Origin: Aeromonas veronii
GTDB lineage: Bacteria > Pseudomonadota > Gammaproteobacteria > Enterobacterales > Aeromonadaceae
DNA: 64,000 nucleotides
Direction of reading: 5' to 3'
NCBI GenBank assembly: GCA_041319085.1
Contig: CP101033.1
Location: 1,266,501-1,330,500 of the forward strand
Below, in pieces: positions 1 to 8,991 of the stretch. A program made the translations under genes and the position numbers. Every line of letters starts with the position of its first letter. Position 1 is the first letter of the stretch. Under the pieces are notes generated by a model. It did no database searches, was not told where the DNA came from, and saw nothing but the letters and a program-made list of their open reading frames with translations.

Positions 1-505
1 CGATGGGCAGCCACTCCAGGCTGACCCCGAACAGGAACAGGGCGAGCAGGGAGACCACCACTGGCGGAATGGCCTGCATCACCAGGGTGAGCGGGGAGAG
101 GATGCTGTCCATCCGGCCGCCGCGATACCAGGCAGCGAAGATGCCGACGATGGAACCGATGGAGAAGCTCAGGATGGTGGAGGTGCCGACCAAAAATAGG
201 GTCCAGCCGATGGCACGGCCCAGCACGTCAGAGACCTGCTGCGGGTAGAAGCGCACCGAGGTGCCGAGATCCCAGGTGAAGACACTCTTCACATAGGTGA
301 GAAATTGGGTGCCGATGGGGCCGTCAACAAAACCGAAGGTGGCTTTGAGGGCTTCCAGGGCGGCGGGTTCCATCATGGCGCCAGCGCGGGCAAACATCAC
401 GGAGACAGGATCCCCTGGCATGGCACGGGGTAACAGGAAGTTGATGGTGGCGGCTACCAGAAAGGCAACCAGGTAGAAGGAAAAGCGTCTCAGTATGAAT
501 CCCAT
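1..505 (-). CDS. ABC transporter permease, peptide/oligopeptide type (partial)
   Basis: This is the N-terminal 168 codons of an inner-membrane permease of the DppB/OppB kind; the gene runs off the left edge of the window. The translation begins MGFILRRFSFYLVAFLVAAT, a first membrane segment just after the start, followed by the soluble stretch and further hydrophobic segments typical of the family (for example SILSPLTLVMQAIPPVVVSL). The ATG at 505 has an AAAGG ribosome site upstream. It is the second gene of an operon behind the binding protein at 624-2309, so it would form part of the channel for the ligand that protein delivers. Ligand identity cannot be read from the sequence. Confidence 0.85.
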   Translation of the reverse strand, partial: MGFILRRFSFYLVAFLVAATINFLLPRAMPGDPVSVMFARAGAMMEPAALEALKATFGFVDGPIGTQFLTYVKSVFTWDLGTSVRFYPQQVSDVLGRAIGWTLFLVGTSTILSFSIGSIVGIFAAWYRGGRMDSILSPLTLVMQAIPPVVVSLLALFLFGVSLEWLPI

Positions 506-597
506 GATAGTACCTTTTACTGCAAGTCTGCCCCGCGTCGGGTATAGCTACCCCAACCCCGGCAAAGCCGGTCAAGAAGGGGATTAACGGGGAAGAG

Positions 598-615
598 GGC
601 CCCCCGCAGGGGGCC
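598..615 (-). other. Intercistronic GC-rich stem-loop
   Basis: A 7-bp perfect stem (GGCCCCC / GGGGGCC) with a 4-base loop lies between the binding-protein stop and the permease start. There is no long T run after it on the minus strand, so it is more likely a partial terminator or an RNA-stabilising hairpin. Such hairpins commonly let the binding protein be made in excess over the membrane subunits; that role is inferred here. Confidence 0.5.
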
Positions 616-623
616 GGGATTGT

Positions 624-2309
624 TTAGCTGTTTGGCTTGAGGGACAACACGTGCAGCAGGCGCTCAGGGGTGTCCGGGTGGAGCTGAGGTTTGGCTACCG
701 GGTTATCAGCACTGAACCAGCCGTTGAAGCGCTTGGTGCTGTACTCGTACCAGGTCGGGTTGTTGAAGACCGGAATGATGGTCTGGTTGGCACCAACACG
801 ATCCTGGATGGCGAACATGATCTCCTTCTGCTTGGCAGCATCGGCGGTCTGGGTGAAGTCATCGATCAGCTTGTCGAGCTCGGGATCCTTGTAGCGGGGC
901 GCGGCGAAGCGGTTGCCACGGTCACCCATGTTGCGGGAGTGGAACGCGGTCTCGAAGTACTTGTGCGGGTTGGCACCGGCAAAGTAGCCCTGCAGCGCCA
1001 CATCAAAGTCGCCAGTGATGAGGTTCTCGGTCCAGACGGTCGCTTCCGGGGTGGCGGTCTTGGCATTCAGGCCCAGTGCCTGCAGCCCTTCTACACCGAT
1101 CTGTACTGTGTTGACCCAGTCGGTCCAGCCGTTCGGTACCAGTACCTTGAACTCGATCTTTTTGCAGCTCGGGGTGTCGAGGAACTTGTCGCCGTCACAA
1201 TCCTTGTAGCCTGCCTCTTTCAGCAGGGCCTTGGCCCCTTCCAGATCGAACTTGTTGTACTTGCCGTACTTCTTGTCCACTTCCGGGTTGTTCCAGGAGT
1301 CAAAGGCTTTGCCCAGACCTGACGGGTACTCGTTGACGGTGGGGTAGCCGTAGCCCGCGATATCCACCATGGACTGGCGGTCCATCGCCATGGAGAAGGC
1401 GCGACGGAAGTTGATGTCGTTGAAGGCTTCGTTATTGCCCGGGTTCTTGGTCTTGAAGTTGACGTTGAACGCCACGGTACCGGAGGCCGGGAACCAGTAT
1501 TTGTTGTTCTTCGGATCGTTGCCGACGTAGAGGCGCTCGATGTCCGGCACGAAGGAGCCGAACCAGTCGATGTCACCCTTCATGACAGCAGCCAGCACCT
1601 GGTCGTTGGTGGCCATCTGCGGCATGCGCAGACAGTCGATGGCGAGATTGGCGTTATCCCAGTAGTGCGGGTTGCGGCACTGGGTATAGAGCTGGGCGGA
1701 GAAGTTGTCCACTTCGGTGAAGGGGCCAGTACCGACCGGCTTGTCGTTGGTGAAGGCAACCGGATCTTTCACCGATTTCCACTGGTGCTCCGGCACGATA
1801 GGCACCAGCACCAGATCATTCACCACGTTGGTGTTGACCTCGGTCAGGTCGAATTTGACCTTGTTGGGAGCCAGCTTCTCGACGCTCTTGATCTGGGTCC
1901 AGATTGAGCGCTCGTCCAGCGCTTTGTTGGCCTTGACCAGATTGAAGGAGAAGATGATGTCATCGGCATCAAAGGCCTCGCCGTCAGACCACTTCACGCC
2001 GTCACGCAGATCGAAGGTGACGGATTTCAGGTCATCGCTGAACGCATAGTTGGTGGCCAGACGATAGACGGGTTTACCCCCTTGCATATCGTTGAAGATC
2101 ACCAGCGGTTCATAGATGAAGTGACGGGTGGTGTGCAGCAGGCCCGCTTGCAGGAAGGGGTTGAAGTTCTTGACCCAGGCGGTTTCCTGCTGTGCGACCA
2201 TGGTCAGCACGGTTTTGTTTTCTGCGGCCATGGCGTTACCGGCAGCACCGGCAAGCATCATGGTTCCCAGCATTACAGCGGTAGAGATTTTGGATACTTT
2301 GGCAAGCAT
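624..2309 (-). CDS. ABC transporter substrate-binding protein, family 5 (peptide type)
   Basis: Periplasmic solute-binding protein of about 561 residues, the usual size for the SBP_bac_5 family that binds peptides, nickel or related solutes. The start was set at the ATG at 2309, which follows an AAAGGAAA ribosome site; a reading nine codons longer has no advantage. Residues 1-29 form a signal peptide ending AGNAMAAE. Family-like stretches follow: FNPFLQAGLLHTTRHFIYEP near the N terminus, LRDGVKWSDGEAFDADD (the typical WSDG.P.TA.D region), VPEHQW and RRAFSMAMDR. It is first in an operon with the permease at 1-505. The pairs of cysteines in the middle (QCRNPHYW, IDCLRMP, DCDGDKFLDTPSCKK) may form disulfides. 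Substrate is unknown. Confidence 0.9.
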   Translation of the reverse strand: MLAKVSKISTAVMLGTMMLAGAAGNAMAAENKTVLTMVAQQETAWVKNFNPFLQAGLLHTTRHFIYEPLVIFNDMQGGKPVYRLATNYAFSDDLKSVTFDLRDGVKWSDGEAFDADDIIFSFNLVKANKALDERSIWTQIKSVEKLAPNKVKFDLTEVNTNVVNDLVLVPIVPEHQWKSVKDPVAFTNDKPVGTGPFTEVDNFSAQLYTQCRNPHYWDNANLAIDCLRMPQMATNDQVLAAVMKGDIDWFGSFVPDIERLYVGNDPKNNKYWFPASGTVAFNVNFKTKNPGNNEAFNDINFRRAFSMAMDRQSMVDIAGYGYPTVNEYPSGLGKAFDSWNNPEVDKKYGKYNKFDLEGAKALLKEAGYKDCDGDKFLDTPSCKKIEFKVLVPNGWTDWVNTVQIGVEGLQALGLNAKTATPEATVWTENLITGDFDVALQGYFAGANPHKYFETAFHSRNMGDRGNRFAAPRYKDPELDKLIDDFTQTADAAKQKEIMFAIQDRVGANQTIIPVFNNPTWYEYSTKRFNGWFSADNPVAKPQLHPDTPERLLHVLSLKPNS

Positions 2310-2501
2310 ATGTTTTCCTTTCTTATTTTTTGGCATTCCCGAGGGTTCGCCTTGTTTTGTGTGAGCACCGGTTTCGCATGCTGATGAAATCGGCCCTCTG
2401 TGTTGGTCAGGTGTCTAACCTTTGTCGTTCTGTTTTCCAACACCCTTAGCAAACCAGAATTAACAGGAAAACAACAACTATTGATTTCGTTGTTTTCGTA
2501 A

Positions 2502-2525
2502 AAATTGACGGTGTTACGTCAATTT
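2502..2525. promoter_or_regulatory. Perfect 9-bp inverted repeat, possible operator
   Basis: AAATTGACG and CGTCAATTT are separated by six bases, followed at once by another CGTCAAAATT. The symmetry and position upstream of the transporter operon suggest a binding site for a dimeric regulator; no known consensus was recognised. Confidence 0.35.
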
Positions 2526-2701
2526 CGTCAAAATTGATTTTTATCTACATAAAATCATTGGTTTACGTTATTTAATTTCGCGTAGAAAGTGGCTGAGAAA
2601 ATGGCGTATATGACAAAATTGTGAATTGGATCTGCTCTCTGTTTCGGGGTTGTGCGGGGCTTTGTTTTGCATAAAAAGAAACCAGATTGCCAATTGTGAT
2701 C

Positions 2702-2722
2702 CGGCGCCCGTTTAGGGCGCCG
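2702..2722 (-). terminator. Hairpin after the hybrid kinase gene
   Basis: An 8-bp stem CGGCGCCC / GGGCGCCG with a 5-base loop lies immediately downstream of the kinase stop codon on the minus strand. It lacks a strong T run, so as a terminator it is only moderately supported. Confidence 0.45.
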
Positions 2723-2724
2723 TG

Positions 2725-5700
2725 TCACGGCTTGCGGTTGGCGAGTTGACGCAGGGTCTGTGCGCTGTGCTGCAACTGCTGGCGCTGGTGGTCATTGAGC
2801 GGGCAGTGGCCCAGCACATACTCGGTGGTGGCCACGACCGTCTTCCAGCGTGGTGACTTGGGCAGGGTGTCCAGACTCAGGTATTTGTCGAGGGTGCGGG
2901 TCTGCGGGCTGGATCTGTCCATATAGACCCGCCACAGCTTGCTCTTCTCTGCCAGCACGATTTTGCCCTTGCCGGTGCCCTGCTGCCAGGCATCCAGGGC
3001 GAGCTGCATGGTCTCGACCAGCGCCCGACGCAGCGGCTCGTCATCCTGCTGGCGAATGAGGTCATCGGCCAGCGAACGGAACTCGCCACCCAGGCGGCTC
3101 AGCTCGCCCAGCAGTTGCTCATCTTCGATGATGGCTTGTCGCGAGAGGTTCTTGAGGGCGTTCTCCAGCGCCATTACCCGGCTCTCGTCCTGGCGCTGCT
3201 CGGTACTCAGAGTGAGGGCGAAGGCGGCCTGTCCCCCGAGCGCGATGGGCAGGGCGCGGGCGTTGAGCACGTCTTTTTGCCCAGCCACCAGAAATTCCAG
3301 ATTGTGTTCCCGTTCGCTGGCGAGGTTGGGCCACTGCTGTTGCAGCGGGGTGGCGAGCCACTCATTGAGGGGCTGCCCCTCCATAGCTTCCGGCTCCTGC
3401 CCCAGCCGGCGCGCCAGCACCCGGGAGGCAAACAGCACTGTGCCCTGCTCGTCGATAAAGATCATGGGGTCGGCCCCTTCGCCGAGCAAGGCCAGCAGCC
3501 GCTGCTGATCCTGATGCAGCCGATCCTGCAGGGTGAGGCGATGTTCGATCTCCTGCTTCAATAGCCGGTTTTCCACCAGCGAGGCGCGCCCCGCCTTGGC
3601 CTCCAGCAGTGCCTTGACCCGGGCAAACAGCTCCTCCTTGCAGAAGGGTTTGACCAGATAGTCGTTGGCACCGGCCCCGAAACCCTCCTCGATATCCTTG
3701 GGCTGGTTGAGGGCGGTGAGCAGCAGCACCGGCAGCATCTCTTTCGGGTGTTGCTCGCGCAGGCGGCGGCAGACGTCAAAACCGGAGAGGGTCGGCATCA
3801 TCACATCCAGCAGGATGAGGTCTACCGGCTCCTCGGCCAGCTTGGCCAGCGCATCGTGACCGTCACTGCTGGGCAGGATGCGGTAGCCGCAAGGCTGCAG
3901 CAGATGGCGCAGGATGTGCAGGTTGATGGGCTCGTCATCCACCACCAGAATGAGCGGCGCATCCTCGGGGGGAGGGGGCAGATCGTCGCTCTCCCAGTCA
4001 GGCAGGATCAGCGGTTGCTGGCGCACCAGCTGATGCTCGATCTGGCGGCTGCCCTGGGTCAGAGTGGCCGCTTTGCCGGTGGCAAGGGGCAGGGTAAAGG
4101 CGAAGGTGGAGCCGACGCTCGGCTCGCTCTCGACAAACAACTCGCCACCCATCAGGTGCACCAGCTGGCGGGTGATGGAGAGGCCAAGGCCCGCCCCCTG
4201 CTTGCTTACCTCCGGGCTCATCTGTACCAGCGGCTCGAAGATATGTTCCAGATGGTCGGGGGCGATGCCGATGCCGGTGTCCGTGACCTTGATGCGCAGG
4301 AAGTTGCTCTCGACGATGGCACTGAGCACCACCTTGCCCTGCGGCGTGTACTTGATGGCGTTGCCCACCAGGTTGTAGAGCACCTGTTCGAGCCGCTGCT
4401 CATCGGCCAGCACCGGCGGCAGTTCGGCCGGGCTGATATCCACCAGAGTGAGAGGTTTGGCCTGCACCAGATGCTGGCAGAGGTCCAGCACCAGCCGGAT
4501 AACCCCCTTGGATGAGACGGGCTGGGGGTGGATCTCCAGCTGGCCGTAGCGCATCTGGTGGTAGTCGAGCAGATCGTCCACCAGACGGGCCAAGCCGTCG
4601 GCACTCTTGATGATGAGGCCGAGCTGCTTTTGCTGTCCTTCGGTCAAATCCTGCTGGCTGGCGAGCATCGACTCGGCCATCCCTTTGATGCCGTGAATGG
4701 GAGTGCGCAGCTCGTGGGAGGTGTTGGCCAGCAGTTCATCCTTGAGCTTGTCCGCCTGCTGCAGACTGAGGTTCTGCTTGTGGGTCAGCTTGACCTGCTG
4801 TTGCAGCTCCTGGGTCTGCTGTTCGATCAGTTCGATCTTGTCCTTCACCGAGCGCTGCATATGGCGAAACGCCTGTGCCAGTCGGTCGATGTCATCGCCG
4901 GTGCGATCGATGGCGATGGGGTGATCCAGCGCGCCATCGGCCACCTGCTCGGCCGCTTCGGTCAGTGAGCGCAGCGGTGCCGTGATGGAGTGGGAGAGCC
5001 AGCGGGAAAACAGGATCAGCAGCAGCAGGGAACCTGCCCCCAGCACGATGACCAGCGTCTCCAGCTGGCGGATCGGGGCATAGGCTTCCCGGGTGGAGAT
5101 CTCGGCGATAAAAGCCCACTCGGTATCGAATACCTTCACCTGGGTGTAGGCGGCCAGCACCTCGTCATCCTGATAGGAGCGAAACTGCCCGACACCCTGC
5201 TCGCCAGAGAGGGTTTTGGTGACGAGGGGGGTCTGCAGCAGGCGGAAATTCTGGCTAAAGCTCTTCTCGACACTGTACTCCGGTGCCAGCCAGGCATCGG
5301 CCCGCATCCGTTTGTCGGGGCCGATGAGAATGGTCTCGCCGGTTTTCCCGAGCCCCTCCCGCTCCGCCATGATCTGGTTGAGCTTGTCCGGCAGCAGCTC
5401 GAAAATGACCACCCCGCGCACATAGTCGTACTGCATCACGGGCGCCGCCATGTAGGCGACCACCTGACCGGTCAGCTCGTTGCGGCCAAAGTCGGTGAAT
5501 TCGAAGATCTGCTGGGGCTTCTGGCCACCATCGAGGCGGCGCTTGATCTTGGCGAAGGTTTGGCCTAAGCCACTGCCCTGATAGGGGCCGGAGAGCAGAT
5601 TGGTGGCAAAATTAGGGTGCTTGGTGACCGAATAGACCACGTCGCCATTGAGGTCGACCAGAAAGATGTCGCTGTAGTTGGACTTGCGCACCATGTCGGC

Positions 5701-6162
5701 ATAGCCGCGATGAAAACGCTGGTGCACCCGGCCATACATCTCGCCTGCCAGGATCAGGGCACTGATGGAGGGTTCGATCGCCACCTCATTGTCCGGTTTG
5801 CGCAGTTGATCCCAAGAGCCGGGCAGATAGCGGGCCTGAGCACTGTTACGGGCCTCCTGCGGCGTGGTGCCAAGCTTCTCGAATGCGCCGGTAAAGCCAT
5901 AGAAACGACCGATACTGTTGCCGGCGAAATCCTGCTGGGAGAAGTTGATGATCTGCTCTTTGAGGTTGTTGAAGTAATCCTCGAGCTGACTCTTCTTGAT
6001 ATTACGGACGGAGACCAGATGGTTGGAGGTCTGGGTGGTGAGATCCTTGCCGTGGCTGTAGAGGAAGAAGAGGGTGATGACCAAAAATGGCACCATCCCC
6101 AACATGAAAAAAGCCAGCATTAACTGCGGCCTGAGTCCACGAAGCTTGAAGATCCATTTCAT
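2725..6162 (-). CDS. Hybrid sensor histidine kinase / response regulator
   Basis: A membrane sensor of about 1145 residues that should autophosphorylate and pass phosphate to its own receiver domain. Order of domains: a membrane segment near residues 13-35, a large periplasmic Cache-like sensor region (to about 370), a second membrane segment (VIVLGAGSLLLLILF), a HAMP linker, a coiled coil, a HisKA domain with the H-box SHELRTPIHG (His near 482), a HATPase domain with N and G boxes (NLVGNAIKYT, DTGIGI, GAGLGLSI), a receiver domain with its Asp in LILLDVMMP (near 784) and the KPF lysine motif, a second coiled coil, a PAS-like segment and a C-terminal region of about 140 residues that I do not recognise. 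No HPt domain is seen. The start at 6162 (MKWIFKLRG) was preferred over a TTG 14 codons upstream. Ligand and target are unknown. Confidence 0.88.
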   Translation of the reverse strand: MKWIFKLRGLRPQLMLAFFMLGMVPFLVITLFFLYSHGKDLTTQTSNHLVSVRNIKKSQLEDYFNNLKEQIINFSQQDFAGNSIGRFYGFTGAFEKLGTTPQEARNSAQARYLPGSWDQLRKPDNEVAIEPSISALILAGEMYGRVHQRFHRGYADMVRKSNYSDIFLVDLNGDVVYSVTKHPNFATNLLSGPYQGSGLGQTFAKIKRRLDGGQKPQQIFEFTDFGRNELTGQVVAYMAAPVMQYDYVRGVVIFELLPDKLNQIMAEREGLGKTGETILIGPDKRMRADAWLAPEYSVEKSFSQNFRLLQTPLVTKTLSGEQGVGQFRSYQDDEVLAAYTQVKVFDTEWAFIAEISTREAYAPIRQLETLVIVLGAGSLLLLILFSRWLSHSITAPLRSLTEAAEQVADGALDHPIAIDRTGDDIDRLAQAFRHMQRSVKDKIELIEQQTQELQQQVKLTHKQNLSLQQADKLKDELLANTSHELRTPIHGIKGMAESMLASQQDLTEGQQKQLGLIIKSADGLARLVDDLLDYHQMRYGQLEIHPQPVSSKGVIRLVLDLCQHLVQAKPLTLVDISPAELPPVLADEQRLEQVLYNLVGNAIKYTPQGKVVLSAIVESNFLRIKVTDTGIGIAPDHLEHIFEPLVQMSPEVSKQGAGLGLSITRQLVHLMGGELFVESEPSVGSTFAFTLPLATGKAATLTQGSRQIEHQLVRQQPLILPDWESDDLPPPPEDAPLILVVDDEPINLHILRHLLQPCGYRILPSSDGHDALAKLAEEPVDLILLDVMMPTLSGFDVCRRLREQHPKEMLPVLLLTALNQPKDIEEGFGAGANDYLVKPFCKEELFARVKALLEAKAGRASLVENRLLKQEIEHRLTLQDRLHQDQQRLLALLGEGADPMIFIDEQGTVLFASRVLARRLGQEPEAMEGQPLNEWLATPLQQQWPNLASEREHNLEFLVAGQKDVLNARALPIALGGQAAFALTLSTEQRQDESRVMALENALKNLSRQAIIEDEQLLGELSRLGGEFRSLADDLIRQQDDEPLRRALVETMQLALDAWQQGTGKGKIVLAEKSKLWRVYMDRSSPQTRTLDKYLSLDTLPKSPRWKTVVATTEYVLGHCPLNDHQRQQLQHSAQTLRQLANRKP

Positions 6163-6345
6163 CTTGTGATTTTCAATTGAGAATCCGGTTATTAAGCCGT
6201 TCAAGTCTCGAACGAAAGCGTAATCATTTCAACGACTTTATCCCAAATTCGCTTGGCTGGTCACAGCGGGATGGAGAAAATAGCAGCAAGCCGTTTAAAC
6301 CCTGAGCAAACAGTCTGCATCAGGGCTTAAAATGCGAAAAAGGGG

Positions 6346-6373
6346 TTGTGCTGGCGCTCGGGGTACGTATAAT
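6346..6373 (+). promoter_or_regulatory. tRNA promoter
   Basis: A consensus -10 box TATAAT (6368-6373) lies 16 bases from a TTGTGC -35 box (6346-6351) and is followed by a GC-rich discriminator (GCGCC). Such a discriminator is typical of stringently controlled stable RNA promoters. It precedes the tRNA-Gly gene by about 38 bases. Confidence 0.75.
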
Positions 6374-6411
6374 GCGCCTCGTTGTCAGGTAACTGGCACG
6401 ACAGCAGTAAC

Positions 6412-6487
<76 letters not shown>

Positions 6488-6544
6488 ATTTTCCATCGCA
6501 CCAACGATGGAACTCACTTTCAAGACAATCAGTCTTGTCGGCAT

Positions 6545-6618
6545 GGCGCGTTAGCAAAGCGGTTATGCAGCGGATTGCAAATCCGTTTAGTCCGGTTCGA
6601 CTCCGGAACGTGCCTCCA
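6545..6618 (+). tRNA. tRNA-Cys (GCA)
   Basis: A 74-base tRNA with acceptor stem GGCGCGT pairing with ACGTGCC (one G-T), anticodon GCA at 6577-6579 in the loop ATTGCAAAT, a T arm with GGTTCGACTCC, and an encoded CCA end. It lies 57 bases after tRNA-Gly and is probably processed from the same transcript. Confidence 0.97.
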
Positions 6619-6668
6619 TATTCTCTCTGTTTTTCCTGAATCACCACTCTTTTAGTAGTGAGCCTTGG

Positions 6669-6962
6669 TCAGTATCCTTGCTGCACCAGTAGCTGTTCGC
6701 AACCTGCCTGTTTCCACTCCCGCTCGAGATAGTGGCTCACATCCGCCATGTTTTGCCCCCGATATTTAAATTGCACCTCGGCGCTGTGCTGGCTGAGATC
6801 CGCAATCCGTTGTTTCAGGGTGCGGCATTGCCACAGGTTGACGGTGGGTACGCCCCGTTCGGCCAGCACGATGGCATCTTCCCGATTCAGTTGCCACTCC
6901 TCCAGTTGTGCCTGTGTCAGGGCAATTATCAGCACCAGCAGTGCCACTTCCGGCAGTTTCAT
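6669..6962 (-). CDS. Small exported protein of unknown function
   Basis: A 97-residue protein starting MKLPEVALLVLIIALTQAQ, a short hydrophobic N terminus that could be a signal peptide cut after TQA or an anchor. The remainder is hydrophilic with two cysteines (WQCRTL and QAGCEQ) that could pair in the periplasm. The ATG at 6962 has a GGGAGAC ribosome site; the open frame extends 37 codons further upstream but that part is AT-rich and looks non-coding. It stands alone between the tRNA genes and ybfA. No family was recognised. Confidence 0.6.
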   Translation of the reverse strand: MKLPEVALLVLIIALTQAQLEEWQLNREDAIVLAERGVPTVNLWQCRTLKQRIADLSQHSAEVQFKYRGQNMADVSHYLEREWKQAGCEQLLVQQGY

Positions 6963-7174
6963 GCGTGTCTCCCTACGGCATGTTTTGTCCCTGATAACTG
7001 TGGCAAAGCGCACGATTTTCGCAAACTTGTTAACTGTTGGTTGGTGACGTAACAAATTTTCAGTATTTCCCATTTTTCGCCTTTTTTTTATAAAAAAATG
7101 CTTTCGTGATGTAGTAATCCTACATGGAGTGGAGTAATCTTTGTTCAGTGGTCTTACCAGTAAGGAGTTACATC

Positions 7175-7375
7175 ATGTTTCATCCCTTTTCCCTGACTCA
7201 GATTATTCTTCGTCGCATTTATGTATTGCTGGTGGGCATTCTGGCTTTCCCCGTGATGCTATTTCGCAGCGATCGTGCGCGCTTCTACAGCTATCTGCAC
7301 CGGATGTGGAGCAAAACCAGCACCAAACCGGTTTGGCTCAAAATGAGTGAGCGTGGCGAGCGGATCTTCTACTAA
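7175..7375 (+). CDS. ybfA: YbfA family small membrane protein (DUF2517)
   Basis: A 66-residue protein with one hydrophobic segment ([16 protein letters not shown]) followed by the basic block [19 protein letters not shown] and KPVW, which matches my recollection of Escherichia coli YbfA closely over its whole length. The ATG at 7175 follows a TAAGGAG ribosome site; an in-frame start 17 codons upstream is less well placed. Function of the family is not established. It is a single-gene unit with a strong terminator directly downstream. Confidence 0.85.
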   Translation: MFHPFSLTQIILRRIYVLLVGILAFPVMLFRSDRARFYSYLHRMWSKTSTKPVWLKMSERGERIFY

Positions 7376-7395
7376 ACCCCATTCGCACTATGTGC

Positions 7396-7427
7396 AAAAA
7401 GAGACAGCCTTGGCTGTCTCTTTTTTT
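7396..7427 (+). terminator. Rho-independent terminator of ybfA
   Basis: GAGACAGCC and GGCTGTCTC form a 9-bp stem followed by seven Ts, with a matching A run before it. It lies 20 bases after the ybfA stop. Confidence 0.93.
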
Positions 7428-7806
7428 ATCTGCTTGGCGCAAGCCCTGGCTCTCAACATCAGTTTATTTGTTGGTGTTTTATTGCTTTAAGGTTGCATTC
7501 GGCCCTGCCTGTTAGCGGGGCATTTTTATGTCTGAAGCATCTCTTTTGATGGTGGCTGTAAAGAAGAGTAACGGAATAAAAAACATCAGATGGCGCTTTT
7601 TATTCATGAATTGGTGGCCGCGGAGAATATTTTATCTGAAAATAGCGATTTTAAATCAGACACTTACAGCTTGGTCTTTGAACTTTTTAATTCTTTTTTG
7701 TGTTTATTTGAAAGGGAACGTCCCGTTTGCCGGTTCTATTGCAAGTACCCGGTTGCGACAAATCGGGATATCAGCAACATCCAACGACATCAAAAGGAAC
7801 ATGAAC
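7428..7806 (+). promoter_or_regulatory. Upstream region of the bufferin-type operon
   Basis: About 380 AT-rich bases with no convincing gene; the open frame that continues upstream from bufA1 into this region has a composition unlike coding sequence here. It ends with an AAAGGA ribosome site before bufA1. A GGGAACGTCCC near-palindrome at 7714-7724 could be part of an extracytoplasmic sigma factor -35 box (GGAAC type) or an operator. Bufferin operons elsewhere are often run by such sigma factors, but no -10 element could be assigned with confidence. Confidence 0.4.
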
Positions 7807-8070
7807 ATGAATGTTAAAAAAAACACTGCTATCGCCTCTGCCATGACCGGTCTGCTGGCGCTGGGCGCCCAATTTATCGCGGCGCCAGCCATGGCTGCCG
7901 ATGAAAAGGAGAAGTGCTATGGCGTGGTCAAGGCCAGCAAGAATGACTGTGCGACCAAGAGTAACTCCTGCGCGGGTACTGCTAAGGAAGATGCTCAGGG
8001 TGATGCCTTTGTGGTAATGCCCAAAGGGCTGTGCGAGAAGCTGGTCGGTGGTTCGCTGCAACCCAAGTAA
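7807..8070 (+). CDS. bufA1: Bufferin-type metallophore precursor (DUF2282, BufA1-like)
   Basis: An 87-residue secreted precursor with a signal peptide (ending APAMAADE) and a mature part holding four spaced cysteines: EKCYGV, NDCATK, NSCAGT and GLCEKL, then the family end LVGGS.QPK. Proteins of this DUF2282 family are ribosomally made peptides whose cysteines are modified by a DUF692 enzyme and which bind copper in the periplasm; that is literature knowledge, not visible here. The start at 7807 was chosen because the AGGA site is eight bases away; an ATG two codons upstream (7801) is too close to it. It is first in an operon with the modifying enzyme, its partner and a DoxX protein, the standard bufferin order. 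Confidence 0.88.
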   Translation: MNVKKNTAIASAMTGLLALGAQFIAAPAMAADEKEKCYGVVKASKNDCATKSNSCAGTAKEDAQGDAFVVMPKGLCEKLVGGSLQPK

Positions 8071-8142
8071 GAGACATCGGGCAGGGGATGGCCAACGGGC
8101 CGCCCCCTGCATCTTCTCTGATTGGCGAAAGCGAGTCTTGCG

Positions 8143-8991
8143 ATGAACCCTTTGATTGGTATCGGATTACGCACTCCCCATTACGACGAGATCCGGCAAA
8201 CCCTGCCGACAGTCGGTTGGCTGGAGGTGCACAGTGAAAATTACTTCGAACGGCACAGCCAGGGTTTTCAGGTGCTCGCCGAGCTGGCGCCACACTACCC
8301 CGTCAGTCTTCACGGCGTTGGCATGTCCCTCGGTTCTGCCGACCCGCTCGATCCGCACCATCTGCAGCAGTTGTCGACACTGGCCGCGGCGATCAAACCG
8401 GTACGGATCTCCGAACATCTCAGCTGGGGCAGCATTGGCGGGCGTTACTTCAACGATCTGCTGCCGGTGCCCTATACCCGCGCCTCCCTGCGCAACATCA
8501 GCGACAAGATCCAGCTGGTACAACAGACCCTGGGTTGCCGCATGCTGATTGAAAATCCCTCCTCCTATCTGCAACTGGCCGGGGAGATGAGCGAGTGGGA
8601 ATTTCTGGCCGAGCTGCAGCAGCGCAGCGAGTGCGGCATCCTGCTCGACCTCAACAATCTTTATGTCAGTGCCTTCAATCACGGTTTCTCTTGCGATGAG
8701 TATCTGGCGGCGATCGATCTTGCCACCGTCGGGGAGATCCATCTGGCCGGTTATACCGAGAAGCAGCTGCCGGAAGGATCCCTCTATATCGACACCCACA
8801 GTGCCCCTGTGGTGGCGCCGGTCTGGGAACTCTATCGTCAGATCTGCCGCAAGCAGGCCATTCCCACCCTGATTGAGTGGGATCTCGAGATCCCGCCGCT
8901 GCCGGTCTTGCTGGCAGAGGCGGCGCAGGCCAGTGCCATTCTGGATGAGGCGTATCCCATGAGTGCGCCACGGGAGGTAGCCCATGGTTGA
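8143..8991 (+). CDS. bufB: DUF692 family multinuclear iron enzyme (BufB-like)
   Basis: A 282-residue TIM-barrel enzyme of the DUF692 (MNIO) family, which uses a cluster of iron ions to modify cysteines in partner peptides. Conserved family stretches are visible: GIGLRTPHYDEI at the start, LEVHSENYFE (metal-binding His/Glu), SLHGVGMSLGS, SEHLSWG, ENPSSYL, LLDLNNLYVSA, EIHLAGY and IDTHSAPV, then PTLIEWD. These supply the His, Asp, Asn and Glu ligands of the family. The ATG at 8143 begins MNPLIGIGL; a TTG seven codons upstream is less likely. The gene follows bufA1 by 72 bases and overlaps bufC by eight, so the two are translationally coupled. The probable substrate is the upstream precursor. 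Confidence 0.93.
   Translation: MNPLIGIGLRTPHYDEIRQTLPTVGWLEVHSENYFERHSQGFQVLAELAPHYPVSLHGVGMSLGSADPLDPHHLQQLSTLAAAIKPVRISEHLSWGSIGGRYFNDLLPVPYTRASLRNISDKIQLVQQTLGCRMLIENPSSYLQLAGEMSEWEFLAELQQRSECGILLDLNNLYVSAFNHGFSCDEYLAAIDLATVGEIHLAGYTEKQLPEGSLYIDTHSAPVVAPVWELYRQICRKQAIPTLIEWDLEIPPLPVLLAEAAQASAILDEAYPMSAPREVAHG

Larger units (their letters stand above)
2310..2724. other. Intergenic region upstream of the ABC transporter operon
   Basis: About 415 bases, clearly AT-rich compared with the flanking genes. It should hold the promoter of the transporter operon (minus strand). The only structured elements seen are the inverted repeat at 2502-2525 and the hairpin at 2702-2722 that ends the kinase gene. 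No open reading frame with a credible start was found. Confidence 0.6.

Noticed and set aside
7528-7806. N-terminal extension of the bufferin precursor by 93 codons
   Set aside because: The signal peptide begins at 7807; the extension is AT-rich and has no ribosome site.
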